Below, piece by piece: positions 9,691-20,031 of a DNA stretch of 64,000 bases. The position numbers and the translations under genes are program-made. Source of the DNA: Pseudomonadota bacterium (GTDB lineage Bacteria > Pseudomonadota > Alphaproteobacteria > Dongiales > Dongiaceae); the NCBI GenBank assembly GCA_021792365.1, contig JAJYUT010000003.1, positions 248,001 through 312,000 on the forward strand, in the 5' to 3' direction. The first letter of the stretch is position 1; each line of letters starts with the position of its first letter. The notes below the pieces were generated by a model. That model searched no databases. It was not told the DNA's origin and worked only from the letters and a program-made list of their open reading frames with translations.

Positions 9691-10860
9691 ATGATAAGAT
9701 TTCGCACCGTGAGCATTCTGGCTACCGCCGCTGCAGTGGCCAGCATGGGCCCCACCGCCGCCTCGGCGCAGGATGTGCTGAAGATCGGCTTCGCCGGCGC
9801 CTTGACCGGCTATTTGGCGCCCTATGACCAGCCCACCCAGCAGGGCCTGGAGCTGGCCATCGACGAGATCAACAAGGCCGGGGGCATCGACGGCAAGATC
9901 AAGATCGAGTTGACCACGCGCGACGTGCGGTCGGAGACCGCGCAGTCCGCCGTGGTCGCGCAGGAGCTGGTCGACATGGGCATCAACGTGATGATTGCGC
10001 CCTGCGATGTGGATCCAGCCGTGGCAGTCGGTCAGATTGCCCAGGCCGCCAACATCCCCACCATTGCGCCTTGCGCTTCGACGCCGACTTTGCCGGGCAT
10101 CGCCGGGCCGTTCACATTCGCCAACTACACGGCGGACAATCTGCAGGGAACTGTGCTGGCCGATTTCGCGCTCGAGCAGGGTTACAAGAACGCGCTGATC
10201 CTGATCTCGCGCGACACGCCGTACACCGAGAAGCTGCCGCTCTATTTCAAGCAGGTGTTCGAGGCGAAGGGCGGCCAGGTGCCGGCGACGCTCGAATTCA
10301 AGATGGGACAGCAGGACTTCTCCGCCGAGGTCACCAGGATCAAGGAGCTGAACCCCGCTCCCGATGTGATCATGACCGCGGCCTACGAGCCGGACTTCCC
10401 AGCCTTCATCAAGCAGCTGCGCTCGAGCGGGATCAATACGCCGGTACTCGGCTCGGACGGCATCGATTCCCCGACGACCTTGGCCTTGGGCGAAATCGCG
10501 GAAGGGGTGGTGTTCACCAATGCCGGCTTCCCGAGCGAAGGTGGCCCGCTCGCCAAGTTCAACGCCGCCTTCACCGCGCATTTCGGCGAGGAGCCGACGT
10601 CGGTCTATCCCGCCACCGCCTATGACGTGATCAAGAGCATCGAGGCCGCGGTGAAGGCCACCGGCGGCAATCTGGACGGTCAGGCGCTGCGCGATGCCAT
10701 CGACAACCTCGAGAACGTCCCTGTCGCAACCGGAACGCTGACCTACAAGGGCCGCGAACGTGTTCCGCTACGCGTGGTGGCGCTGAACCGGATCGTCGCC
10801 GGGGAAAAGACGCACGTTGCAGACGTGACGCCGAAGGCTGCCGACGTTCCGGCACCCTGA
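9691..10860 (+). CDS. ABC transporter substrate-binding protein (LivK/Peripla_BP_6 type)
   Basis: MIRFRTVSILATAAAVASMGPTAASAQDVLKIGFAGALTGYLAPYDQPTQQGLELAIDEINKAGGIDGKIKIEL. Signal peptide; RBS GGAGGGAG before the internal ATG at 9691. Confidence 0.9.
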   Translation: MIRFRTVSILATAAAVASMGPTAASAQDVLKIGFAGALTGYLAPYDQPTQQGLELAIDEINKAGGIDGKIKIELTTRDVRSETAQSAVVAQELVDMGINVMIAPCDVDPAVAVGQIAQAANIPTIAPCASTPTLPGIAGPFTFANYTADNLQGTVLADFALEQGYKNALILISRDTPYTEKLPLYFKQVFEAKGGQVPATLEFKMGQQDFSAEVTRIKELNPAPDVIMTAAYEPDFPAFIKQLRSSGINTPVLGSDGIDSPTTLALGEIAEGVVFTNAGFPSEGGPLAKFNAAFTAHFGEEPTSVYPATAYDVIKSIEAAVKATGGNLDGQALRDAIDNLENVPVATGTLTYKGRERVPLRVVALNRIVAGEKTHVADVTPKAADVPAP

Positions 10861-10885
10861 CGGCAAGCCTGCGAGAGCGCCTGCA

Positions 10886-11599
10886 ATGCTGTTGGAAGTC
10901 CGCGACCTGGACGTGCGCTACGGCGCCGTTCATGCGGTGCGGGGCGTCAGCCTCGCGGTCGAGCAAGGCGAGATTGTCGCCCTGCTCGGCCCCAACGGCG
11001 CGGGCAAGAGTTCCATACTCAATGCGTGCCTGGGCCTCGCTCCACGATCGGGGGGCAGCGTTACGTTCAATGGCGCGCCGATCTCGCGCTTGCCGACCGA
11101 GATCATTGTGCGGCGCGGATTGACCCTGACGCCCGAGGGACGTCGCGTCTTTCCACACCTGACTGTGATGGAGAACCTCAAGATCGGTGCGGCGGCGAAT
11201 GCGAAGCTCCGGCGAGAAACCGCCGGACGCGTCGAGGAAATGCTGGCGCTGTTTCCGGCCTTGACGGACCGCCGCACGCAGCTGGCCGGCACCTTGTCAG
11301 GAGGCGAGCAGCAGATGCTGGCGATCGCGCGATCACTGATGTCCGCGCCGCAAGCTTTGCTGCTGGACGAGCCATCCCTTGGCCTTGCACCCAACATCGT
11401 CGACCAGATCTTCGATCTGATCGCGGAGCTGAAGCGCCGGGGCGTGACCATCCTGCTGGTGGAGCAGAACGTTGAGCTGAGCCTCGCCATCGCCGATCGC
11501 GGCTACCTCCTGGCCAGCGGTCGGATCGCGTTGGCCGGCACCACCGCCGAACTGAAATCCACCGGCCGCCTCGAGCGCGCCTATCTCGGGATCGCTTGA
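10886..11599 (+). CDS. Branched-chain amino-acid-type ABC transporter ATP-binding protein (LivF)
   Basis: MLLEVRDLDVRYGAVHAVRGVSLAVEQGEIVALLGPNGAGKSS...LSGGEQQMLAIARSLMSAPQALLLDEPSLGLAP. Confidence 0.9.
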   Translation: MLLEVRDLDVRYGAVHAVRGVSLAVEQGEIVALLGPNGAGKSSILNACLGLAPRSGGSVTFNGAPISRLPTEIIVRRGLTLTPEGRRVFPHLTVMENLKIGAAANAKLRRETAGRVEEMLALFPALTDRRTQLAGTLSGGEQQMLAIARSLMSAPQALLLDEPSLGLAPNIVDQIFDLIAELKRRGVTILLVEQNVELSLAIADRGYLLASGRIALAGTTAELKSTGRLERAYLGIA

Positions 11600-11605
11600 G
11601 CAACC

Positions 11606-12490
11606 ATGGACCTGTTTCTGCAGCAAGTCGTGAATGCGTTGAGCCTTGGCGGCACCTACGCCCTGCTCGCACTAGGGCTGGCCGTCGTCTTCTCCGTGCT
11701 GGGCTTGATCAACTTCGCCCACGGAGAGCTTATGACCTTGACCGGCTATGCAATCTTTTTCGCGCTCGCCGCCGGCCTCCCCTATCCCGTCGCGCTGGTG
11801 CTCGGCGTCCTGGTGGCCACCGCGAGCGCTGTCGTGATGGAGCGCGTCGCGTTTCGCCCGCTGCGGAACTCCAATGCAACCGTGATGCTGCTGTCCAGCT
11901 TTGCCGTTGCCGCGATGCTGCACGTGCTGTTCCAGAACCTGATCTCGGCTCGACCGAAAGCCATTCCGGCACCCCAGTTCCTGATGCGGAACGTCGAGGT
12001 CCTGGGATTGCAGATCGGCGCGGTGCAACTGGTTTCGATCGCCGTGACCGCGATCTCGCTGCTGGGGCTCACCCTGTTCCTGCGCCGATCGACGCTGGGG
12101 ATCGCAACGAGGGCGGCGGCCAGCGATTTCAACATCACACGCCTGATGGGCATCAATGCGAACCTGGTCATCTCCACTGCCTTTGCCATCTCCGGCCTGC
12201 TGGCTGGCATCGCCGCCTTGCTTTGGCTTTTCCAGCGTGGCTCGGTCGATCCGTTGATGGGCTTCCTGCCGGTGTTGAAGGCCTTCATCGCTGCCGTGCT
12301 GGGCGGCCTCGGAAGCCTATCGGGTGCGGTCGTGGGCGGATTGCTGCTCGGCTTCATCGAGGTCGGCCTGCGGGCCTACCTACCGGACGGGATGCAAGCC
12401 TACCGCGAAGCCATCGGCCTGACGATCGTGATCGCCGTGCTGTTCTTCTATCCGAGCGGCTTGGTACCGCGGCGGGAGGCCGTGCGATGA
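11606..12490 (+). CDS. Branched-chain amino-acid-type ABC transporter permease (LivH)
   Basis: MDLFLQQVVNALSLGGTYALLALGLAVVFSVLGLINFAHGELMTLTGYA is the canonical LivH N-terminus. Confidence 0.92.
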   Translation: MDLFLQQVVNALSLGGTYALLALGLAVVFSVLGLINFAHGELMTLTGYAIFFALAAGLPYPVALVLGVLVATASAVVMERVAFRPLRNSNATVMLLSSFAVAAMLHVLFQNLISARPKAIPAPQFLMRNVEVLGLQIGAVQLVSIAVTAISLLGLTLFLRRSTLGIATRAAASDFNITRLMGINANLVISTAFAISGLLAGIAALLWLFQRGSVDPLMGFLPVLKAFIAAVLGGLGSLSGAVVGGLLLGFIEVGLRAYLPDGMQAYREAIGLTIVIAVLFFYPSGLVPRREAVR

Positions 12491-13224
12491 GCGGCCAGCC
12501 CTTTCGCGTCGTGAACGCGGGCGGACGCTCGCCGATCGTGTTGATCTGCGATCACGCCAGCAATCGGATGCCGAACGGCTATGGCGATCTCGGGCTTTCG
12601 GAGGCTGAGCGTCAGCGCCACATCGCCTGGGACATCGGTGCGGCAGCAGTTTGCGAGCACTTGGCCGCGCGGTTCGATGCGCCTGCGGCCCTGTCCCAGG
12701 TGTCCCGTTTGGTGGTGGATTGCAACCGCCATTTCACCGATGCCAACCTCGCGCCCGCCATCAGCGACGGCACGCCCGTGCCGGCCAATCAGAACCTGGC
12801 GGAAGACGAGCGTCGCCGCAGATGGGAGCAGTTCCATCAGCCCTATCATCAGGCGATCGAGGATGTGATCGCCCGGAAGCTGGCCGGCGGGCAGGAGCCG
12901 ATCGTGGTATCGATCCATTCCATGACGCCGATGATGAACGGGCGCGCGCGACCCTGGCAGATCGCAATGTGCTGGCAGGAGGATGAGCGGCTGAGCAGGC
13001 CCATGCTGAATGCGCTTCGAGCCCGCGGCGATATCGTGGTAGGCGACAACGAGCCCTATTCGCTCGACCGGAACGAGGATTACTCCGTGCCGGTCCACGC
13101 CATGCGCCGCGGTCTGAGACATCTGCAGGTGGAGTTCCGGCAGGACGAGGTCGCCGAACCCGCTGGCCAACGCCGCTGGTCCACCATCTTCGGCGACTGC
13201 CTGAAGGTCGTTCTCAGTACGTGA
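12487..13224 (+). CDS. N-formylglutamate amidohydrolase family protein
   Basis: MSGQPFRVVNAGGRSPIVLICDHASNRMPNGYGDLGLSEAERQRHIAWDIGA...VSRLVVDCNRHFTDANLAP. ATGA overlap with livH stop; the track start at 11596 is an out-of-frame extension across livH. Confidence 0.85.
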   Translation: MSGQPFRVVNAGGRSPIVLICDHASNRMPNGYGDLGLSEAERQRHIAWDIGAAAVCEHLAARFDAPAALSQVSRLVVDCNRHFTDANLAPAISDGTPVPANQNLAEDERRRRWEQFHQPYHQAIEDVIARKLAGGQEPIVVSIHSMTPMMNGRARPWQIAMCWQEDERLSRPMLNALRARGDIVVGDNEPYSLDRNEDYSVPVHAMRRGLRHLQVEFRQDEVAEPAGQRRWSTIFGDCLKVVLST

Positions 13225-13573
13225 CGGCCTTTTGCCATGTAGTGTCGGACCGGCGGGCCGTTTCCAACACAGTACCGCTTGAACTCGGCAGCCCTGACCG
13301 GCGCGTCAGAAGCACCGCCAGAATACGAAACATCGTTTTGCCAATTCCTGATTTGCTTGCAGGCCGCCTCCGAGCAGACATCTGCCTGTCGTTGTGGCTA
13401 GCAAAGACGGAGCGTTGAGAGTTGTCTCCCGGCCGCAGTCTTAGCCATCACAGAGCTCTTTGAGCATCGACACTGCCGCATCAGGTGCGGTGAGAACCGG
13501 TATCAGAGAGGCGCGGCAGGGGAAGGCAGCATGTCCGGTGGAATCCCGCGTTCGGAGTGGAGGTGGTCGAAGC

Positions 13574-14686
13574 TTAGACGGATTCGTAAACCGCATCCGT
13601 CAGGGCCTTGAGCCGCGGATCCGGCGCATTGCCGGATCCCAGCATGAGGTTGGTGACATAGCCAAACCCGATTCCCGCCTCCGGATCCGCAAAGCCGAGG
13701 GCGCCGCCCCATCCGGCATGGCCGAAAGCCGCTGCTCGACCGATGCCGAGCAGATCCTCAATCTGATAGCCCGCGGCGAAGGCGGCCGGCGCGGAAAGAC
13801 TGTCATCCCAGCCGCGCACGCGGGGCCGCGCCGCTTCTTTGATGGCGTCTTTCCCGACGATGCCGCCGCCACCGCTGGCCAGTGCGCCATAGATCGTCGC
13901 GAGGGCCGCTGCATTGGACTGCCCGTTGGCGCCGGGAACCTCGGCTGCGCGCCAAGCGAGATCGTTGGGCGCCAGCGCGCGCGGCACGGGATTGATGCAG
14001 CTGTGCGGGAAAGGCGATTGCTGCACCGCGGCGATCCAGTCGGAGGCGTTGGCGGCCGCAATGGTCTGAGCCACCCGCGGCTCCTCGCGCTCCGGCAGAC
14101 CGACGAAGAAGTCGATGCCGAGCGGGCCGGCGATCTCCTCGGCGATGAAGCGGCCGGGGCTGCGCCCGTCTATGCGCCGCAGGGGTTCGCCGATGAGATG
14201 GCCGTAGGTGAAGGCGTGGTAGATGCAGCGGCTGCCCGGCTCCCAGAGCGGCGACATGCTGGCCAGGGCTTCCGCGTAAGGAGTCCAGGCAAGCAGGCCG
14301 GATTCCGGCATCGGCACAGAGAGCCCGTTGAGGCCGGCCTGGTGCGACAGAACGAGATTCAGGCTGATGTGCTCCTTGCCGCCCGCGGCGAACTCCGGCC
14401 ACCAGCGCGCCACCGGTACGGCATAGTCCAGCTTGCCGCGCTCGACCAGCATCGCGACGGCCAGCGCCACGATTCCCTTGGTCGCCGACCAGACATTGAC
14501 CAGAGTGTTTCGGCGCCAAGGCTTGCTGCGCGCCGCGTCGGTATGCCCTCCCCAGAGATCGACGACCAACTTCCCATCCGCCATCAACGACACCCCGCCC
14601 CCTAGCTCCAGGCCGGACGCCAGATTCTCGGCGAAGGCCTCCCGCACGCGGGCAAATCGCGAATCGCAAATCCCGTTGACGGTCAT
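13574..14686 (-). CDS. Beta-lactamase family serine hydrolase / esterase (EstB-like)
   Basis: 370 aa; SxxK motif in VNVWSATKGIVALAVAML and Y-containing motif YHAFTYGHLIGEPLRRIDGRSPG. Confidence 0.87.
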   Translation of the reverse strand: MTVNGICDSRFARVREAFAENLASGLELGGGVSLMADGKLVVDLWGGHTDAARSKPWRRNTLVNVWSATKGIVALAVAMLVERGKLDYAVPVARWWPEFAAGGKEHISLNLVLSHQAGLNGLSVPMPESGLLAWTPYAEALASMSPLWEPGSRCIYHAFTYGHLIGEPLRRIDGRSPGRFIAEEIAGPLGIDFFVGLPEREEPRVAQTIAAANASDWIAAVQQSPFPHSCINPVPRALAPNDLAWRAAEVPGANGQSNAAALATIYGALASGGGGIVGKDAIKEAARPRVRGWDDSLSAPAAFAAGYQIEDLLGIGRAAAFGHAGWGGALGFADPEAGIGFGYVTNLMLGSGNAPDPRLKALTDAVYESV

Positions 14687-16326
14687 GCTGCGACCGGCGC
14701 ATCGAAGGCAAAGCGCGGGCGGCTCGGCGGCAACGGCGCCTTCCCGCGGATGAGATCGGCGGCCTTCTCGGCAATCATCATCACCGTCGCGTTGAGATTG
14801 GCGCTGATCACGCTCGGCATGACCGATGCATCGACGACCCGCAAGTTCTCGATGCCGCGCACTTTCAGCTGCTCGTCGACCACGGCCATGTCGTCGTTGC
14901 CCATGCGGCAGGTGCAGCTCGGGTGGAATTCAGTCGCGGCGTTGCGTCGGATGAAATCCATCATCTCGGCCTCCGTCTTCACGTCCGGCCCCGGGGTCAG
15001 CTCCGCGCCGCGATAGGCCTTGAAGGCCTGCTGGTTGACGATGTGTCGCGTGAGCTTCAGGCCTTCGACCATTTCTCGGCGATCATGATCGGTCGCGAGG
15101 AAGTTGAAGAAGATCCGCGGCGGTGTCCGAGAGCTTCCATCGGCCGGCGACAGATGGCCTCGGGAGTCCTGACGCAGCTGGCTGACATGGATCTGGAAGC
15201 CCTGCTTGAGCCTGATCTCCGATCCAACCTGGTCGATGCCGACCGGGCAGAAGTGATACTGGATGTTCGGCGCGACCAGGCCGGGCTCCGTGCGCACGAC
15301 ACCGCCGGCTTCCCAGATGTTGGACGCAACCGGACCGCCACGCGTCAGCAACCAGCGCGCGCCGACCGCCGCCTTCACCACCGGATTGGCGAGACGGTCG
15401 ATGGAGACCGACCGGATGCAGTGCCATTGCATGACGAAGTCGACATGGTCCTGCAGGTTCCGGCCCACGCCGGAAAGTTCATGCACGATCGGAATGCCGG
15501 CGCGTTTCAGTACGTCGGCCGGCCCGATTCCGGAGACCATGAGGAGGTGCGGCGAATTGATCGCGCCGCCGCAGAGGATAACCTCGCGCCGGGCGCGTGC
15601 GGTCACCGCGCCGTTGCGGCCCTGGTAGATCACGCCGACGGCGCGGCCGTGTTCCAGCAGCACACGGTCGACATGGGCGCCGGTCTTGATCGTGAGATTG
15701 GCGCGCGATGCCGCGGGATGAAGGTAGGCGACGGCGGCGGAGCAGCGGCGGCCGTTCCACTTCGTGCTGTCATAGCGCCCGAGCCCTTCCGGCTGGTAGC
15801 CGTTGAGATCGTCGGAGCTGCCGACACCCGCTTCGGCGCCGGCCGCGACGAAGGTGTCGTAGAGCACGTTCGGGGTCTTGCCCATGCTGACGCCGAGCGG
15901 CCCGGAGGCGCCATGCCATTCATTCTCGCCGCGTTCGCTCCGCTCCGATCTGCGGAAATACGGCAGGCAGTGCGCATAGTCCCAGCCCGGCAGACCGTGC
16001 TCCGCCGCCCAGCGGTCATAGTCCGTCGGGTGGCCGCGCAGATAGACCATGGAATTGATGGAGGAACTGCCGCCGAGCACCCGGCCGCGCGGGACCGGGA
16101 TGTTGCGCGCGGCCATTTGCGGCTCGGCCTCGCTCCGGTAGTTCCAGTTGAGCTTGGGATTGCTCCAGACGCTATAGACGCCTGCGGGCATGTGGATCAT
16201 CAGGTTCCGGTCGGCCGGCCCGGCCTCGAGAATGAGCACGGAGGACGCGCTCTCTTCCGAGAGGCGGTTCGCCAGGACACATCCAGCGGAACCGGCGCCG
16301 ACGATGATGTAGTCGTACTCCTGCAT
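14683..16326 (-). CDS. GMC family FAD oxidoreductase (choline dehydrogenase-like)
   Basis: MQEYDYIIVGAGSAGCVLANRLSEES...VPRGRVLGGSSSINSMVYLRGHPTDYDRWA...EFHPSCTCRMGNDDMAVVDEQLKVRGIENLRVVDASVMP. Confidence 0.93.
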   Translation of the reverse strand: MQEYDYIIVGAGSAGCVLANRLSEESASSVLILEAGPADRNLMIHMPAGVYSVWSNPKLNWNYRSEAEPQMAARNIPVPRGRVLGGSSSINSMVYLRGHPTDYDRWAAEHGLPGWDYAHCLPYFRRSERSERGENEWHGASGPLGVSMGKTPNVLYDTFVAAGAEAGVGSSDDLNGYQPEGLGRYDSTKWNGRRCSAAVAYLHPAASRANLTIKTGAHVDRVLLEHGRAVGVIYQGRNGAVTARARREVILCGGAINSPHLLMVSGIGPADVLKRAGIPIVHELSGVGRNLQDHVDFVMQWHCIRSVSIDRLANPVVKAAVGARWLLTRGGPVASNIWEAGGVVRTEPGLVAPNIQYHFCPVGIDQVGSEIRLKQGFQIHVSQLRQDSRGHLSPADGSSRTPPRIFFNFLATDHDRREMVEGLKLTRHIVNQQAFKAYRGAELTPGPDVKTEAEMMDFIRRNAATEFHPSCTCRMGNDDMAVVDEQLKVRGIENLRVVDASVMPSVISANLNATVMMIAEKAADLIRGKAPLPPSRPRFAFDAPVAA

Positions 16327-18110
16327 CAGGCCTGCCGGAAGTGCGGCGCGTCCTGGATGAGCCGCGTCGTCTCCGCCGCTTTCGGGCGCGACAGCACGTC
16401 CTTCACCGCGCCGAGTTCGACGATACGGCCGCTCTGCATCACCGCGACCTGCTGCGCCACGCTGCGGATCAGCGGCAGGTTGTGGGTGACGAACAGCATC
16501 GAGATGCCGCGCTCCTGCTGCAGCCGGTCCAGCAGCTCCACGATCACCGCCTGGATCGACACGTCCAGCGCGGAGGTGACCTCGTCGCAGACCAGCAAGG
16601 TCGGGTTCACGATCAGGGCGCGCGCGATCGCCGCGCGCTGCCTTTGGCCGCCGGAGAGGTGATGCGGATATTGCTGCGCCGCCCGCCGCGACAGGGCGAC
16701 CTGGTCGAGCACCTCCCCCACACGCCGACGCAGTTCCTCGTTCGAAACAGATTCGAACTCGCGAAGCGGCGCGGCGATCGCCTCGCCGATGCTGCGACGC
16801 GGGTTCAAGGAAGCATAGGGGTTCTGGAAGATGTACTGGATCTGGCGTCGGCTCTCGACTGCGCGATTGCGCGAGCCGGCGGCCAGTATCTGCCCGTCAT
16901 AGTACATCAGGCCATCGATCTTTTTGTGCAGTCCAGAGATGCAGCGGGCCAAGGTGGTCTTGCCGGAACCGGACTCGCCGACCAGCGCCATCGAGCAGCC
17001 ATGCGCCAGCGCCAAGTCGATCCCCTTCAGGATCTCCGCGCTGCCGTGGAAGGCACGCAGCGCTTTGATCTCGAGCAGCGGCGGCCCGATGCGCTCGACC
17101 GATGCGCTTTCCCGCCCCGCCGTAACGGCCGCCTGGACCCTCACGTCGCTGCGGATGCAGCGGACGTCATGATAGGGCGCGACACGCGCGAGGGATGGTG
17201 GCGCTGCCATGCAGGCCGGGATCGACATCGGGCAGCGGGGCAAGAACGCACAGCCTTTCGGGCGGCTGGTGGGTGCCGGGGCCTGACCCGGAATCCCCTG
17301 CAGCAGGATCGGCCCGTCGAGGTCGGGTACCGCGCGGATGAGCGCGCGGGTATAGGGATGGGTCGGCTCGGTCAGCACGACGGAGGTCGGCCCGATCTCC
17401 ACGATCCGGCCGGAATACATGACGGCGACGCGGTTGGCCAAGGTCGCGACCACGGCGAGGTCGTGGGTCACATAGACGGCGGCGACCCCGTGCTTGGCGC
17501 AGAGACGACGGATGGTGTCGAGCACATGGCTCTGCGTCGTGACATCGAGCCCGGTGGTCGGTTCGTCGAGCACGACCGCGGCCGGGCGGCTGGCGAAGGC
17601 CATGGCGATCGCGACGCGTTGCTGCTGGCCGCCGGAAACCTGGTGCGGGAAGGCGGCGAGGAAAGCCGGGACCGTCGGCAGCTTGACGTCGCTCAGCAGT
17701 TGCAGGACATCGGCTTCGGTCGCCGGCTGGCCCTTCAGGCTCTCGCGCAGTTGCGTGCCGATCCGAAGCGCCGGGTTGAGCGCGGTGCCGGGATCCTGCG
17801 GGACGTACGTGATCGACTTCCCGCGCACCGCGCGCAGCTCGCGTTCGCTGAGGCGCAGCACGTCCTTGTCGCCGATGCACACGGAACCGCCGGTGATCCG
17901 GAGCCCGCTGCGGCTATGCCCGAGCAAGGCCATGCCGACGGTAGTCTTGCCCGAGCCGGACTCGCCGACCAGGCCGAGGATCTCGCCCGCCGCGAGCTCG
18001 AAGCTCACCTCATCGACGATCGGGATCCCCGCGCCGTTGAGATCGACACGCAGGTCAGCAACCGACACGCTGGCATGCGGCTGCGGTACCGCGCGCAGGA
18101 TCTCCTTCAT
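16326..18110 (-). CDS. Dipeptide/oligopeptide-type ABC transporter, two ATP-binding domains fused (DppD-DppF)
   Basis: 594 aa; two Walker A motifs (GLVGESGSGKTTVG, ALVGESGSGKTTLA) and two LSGGQ-type signatures; CAFLPRCPMSIPAC oligopeptide signature between them. Confidence 0.92.
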   Translation of the reverse strand: MKEILRAVPQPHASVSVADLRVDLNGAGIPIVDEVSFELAAGEILGLVGESGSGKTTVGMALLGHSRSGLRITGGSVCIGDKDVLRLSERELRAVRGKSITYVPQDPGTALNPALRIGTQLRESLKGQPATEADVLQLLSDVKLPTVPAFLAAFPHQVSGGQQQRVAIAMAFASRPAAVVLDEPTTGLDVTTQSHVLDTIRRLCAKHGVAAVYVTHDLAVVATLANRVAVMYSGRIVEIGPTSVVLTEPTHPYTRALIRAVPDLDGPILLQGIPGQAPAPTSRPKGCAFLPRCPMSIPACMAAPPSLARVAPYHDVRCIRSDVRVQAAVTAGRESASVERIGPPLLEIKALRAFHGSAEILKGIDLALAHGCSMALVGESGSGKTTLARCISGLHKKIDGLMYYDGQILAAGSRNRAVESRRQIQYIFQNPYASLNPRRSIGEAIAAPLREFESVSNEELRRRVGEVLDQVALSRRAAQQYPHHLSGGQRQRAAIARALIVNPTLLVCDEVTSALDVSIQAVIVELLDRLQQERGISMLFVTHNLPLIRSVAQQVAVMQSGRIVELGAVKDVLSRPKAAETTRLIQDAPHFRQA

Positions 18111-19009
18111 CGGGCCGATCCCGCGCTGCTCAGATCGAGCGCCTGGCTCTGCGGCTCGGCTTCATTCAGCTCGGCGCTGCGGGCACGCGTGAGCCGGGAC
18201 ACCGCATCGGTGAAAAGGTTCATGCCGATCGTGAGCACGGCGATGAGCGCGATCGGGGCCAGCACCGCCCAGGGATTCTGCGCCATGCCGATCCGGTTCT
18301 CGTTGATCATCAGCCCCCAGTCCGGCGTTGGCGGCTGCTGCCCGAAACCGAGGAAGCTCAAGCCAGCGATGAGGGCGATCGAATAGGTGAACCGCAAGCC
18401 GAGCTCGACCAGCAGCGGATCGAAGATGTTCGGTAGGATCTCGCGGGTCATGATTTTCCAGGACGAGGCGCCGGTGGTTTCCGCGAAAAGCACGAAATCA
18501 GCATCGGCCACCTTGAGCGAGGCCGAGCGGGCGACGCGTGCCACCTGCGGCGCATGAATGACGCCCACCATCAGGGCGATCAGCCAGGGCGCTGGTCCTA
18601 CGATGCTGACGAACAGCAGGGCGAGGATGGTCTGCGGGAACGCCATGGCGACATCAAGGACGCGCATGACGAGCTCATCGAAAGCCCCTTTGAGATACCC
18701 GGCGGCGACGCCCATGATCGCACCGGCGAGCACGCCCATGATGGTCGCGACGGCCGCCAAAGCGAGGATGCCGGAGCCGCCGGCGAGCAGTCGGGAGAAA
18801 ACGTCGCGACCCAGACTGTCGGCGCCCAGCAGCAATCCGTCGCCGGCCGGCTGATATGGAGCGCCGGCGAAGTCGAGCGGCGAATGCGGCGCCACGAAGG
18901 GGCCGACGATGGCAAGCAGAATGACGCCGAGAGCGAGCACCAGGCCGACCGTGCCGATCCCGAGAGAGAGCAGTCGCTTTGCTTTCCGGAAGGACGTCGT
19001 CGCCATCAC
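18107..19009 (-). CDS. Dipeptide-type ABC transporter permease (DppC)
   Basis: LLGADSLGRDVFSRLLAGGSGILALAAVATIMGVLAGAIMGVAAGYLKGAFDELVMRVLDVAMAFPQTILALL. Confidence 0.92.
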   Translation of the reverse strand: MMATTSFRKAKRLLSLGIGTVGLVLALGVILLAIVGPFVAPHSPLDFAGAPYQPAGDGLLLGADSLGRDVFSRLLAGGSGILALAAVATIMGVLAGAIMGVAAGYLKGAFDELVMRVLDVAMAFPQTILALLFVSIVGPAPWLIALMVGVIHAPQVARVARSASLKVADADFVLFAETTGASSWKIMTREILPNIFDPLLVELGLRFTYSIALIAGLSFLGFGQQPPTPDWGLMINENRIGMAQNPWAVLAPIALIAVLTIGMNLFTDAVSRLTRARSAELNEAEPQSQALDLSSAGSAR

Positions 19010-19019
19010 GATCCGCCCT

Positions 19020-20006
19020 TCACGGCTTTTGCCATGCGCGGGCGCGCAGGCGCGGGGTCACGCTCACCACGATCACATCCGCGAGGATGTTCACGGCGAC
19101 ATAGAAGCCCGCCAGCGCCAGCACGATGCATTGGATGGTCGGGATGTCGCGGGTGGCAATCGCGTTGATCAGGCCCTGGCCGATGCCGGGGAAGGCGAAA
19201 ACATACTCCACCACCACGACGCCGCCTGCGAGATAGGCGAAGGTAAGGGCGATCACCTGCACGGTGGGCGCAATCGCGTTGGGCAGCCCATGCAGGAAGA
19301 CCAGCCGGGCCGGCGACAGTCCCTTCAGCTTCGCCATCTCCATGTAGTCGCTTTCGAGCACCTCGATCATAGAGGCGCGCATCATGCGGAATATGTAGGG
19401 AAAGCAGACCAGGGAGAGGGTCAGGACCGGCAGCACCAGGATGTCCGGCCGGTCCAGGATCGACATGCCGGGCCGGATCATCGAGACCGGGGGCAGCCAT
19501 TGGAACACCACGGTCGAAAACAGGAGAATGAGTCCGATCGCGATGACGAATTCGGGCGCCGCGGCGAGGGCGAGCGCCACGACCGAGACGCTGGAATCGG
19601 ATCGCCGCCCCCGGCGCAGGGCGGCATAGATGCCGAGCAGGATCGAGGGCGGGATGCCGAACAGGCCGACCAGACCGAGCAGCACCAGCGAGTTGGAGAT
19701 GCGTGGGCCGATCAACTCGGCCACCGGCTTGCCATTGACCAGGGAGATTCCGGGATCGCCGCTCAGCAATCCCCCGGCCCAGCGGGCGAATTGCAGGATG
19801 GCGGGGTCGTCGAGATGAAGCTGCGCGCGCAGAGCTTCGAGCCGCTCCGGAGTTGCGGAGCGGCCGAGCACGGCGCGCGCGGTATCGCCCGGCAGAAGCT
19901 GCGTCGCGGAAAAGACGACGAGCGAGACCAGGAACAGCGTGAGGACGCCGAGGATGGCGCGACGCACCACCAGTCGCGCATACACGCTGTCCTTGTACCA
20001 ATCCAT
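19020..20006 (-). CDS. Dipeptide-type ABC transporter permease (DppB)
   Basis: RAILGVLTLFLVSLVVFSATQLLPGDTARAVLG...EYVFAFPGIGQGLINAIATRDIPTIQCIVL. Confidence 0.92.
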   Translation of the reverse strand: MDWYKDSVYARLVVRRAILGVLTLFLVSLVVFSATQLLPGDTARAVLGRSATPERLEALRAQLHLDDPAILQFARWAGGLLSGDPGISLVNGKPVAELIGPRISNSLVLLGLVGLFGIPPSILLGIYAALRRGRRSDSSVSVVALALAAAPEFVIAIGLILLFSTVVFQWLPPVSMIRPGMSILDRPDILVLPVLTLSLVCFPYIFRMMRASMIEVLESDYMEMAKLKGLSPARLVFLHGLPNAIAPTVQVIALTFAYLAGGVVVVEYVFAFPGIGQGLINAIATRDIPTIQCIVLALAGFYVAVNILADVIVVSVTPRLRARAWQKP

Positions 20007-20031
20007 GCGCGCTCCTGGTGCCGGCCGCGCC

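Noticed and set aside
14923-16662. 579-aa plus ORF and similar long plus ORFs over 13460-19168
   Set aside because: Antisense to GMC oxidoreductase and ABC transporter genes with clear motifs.
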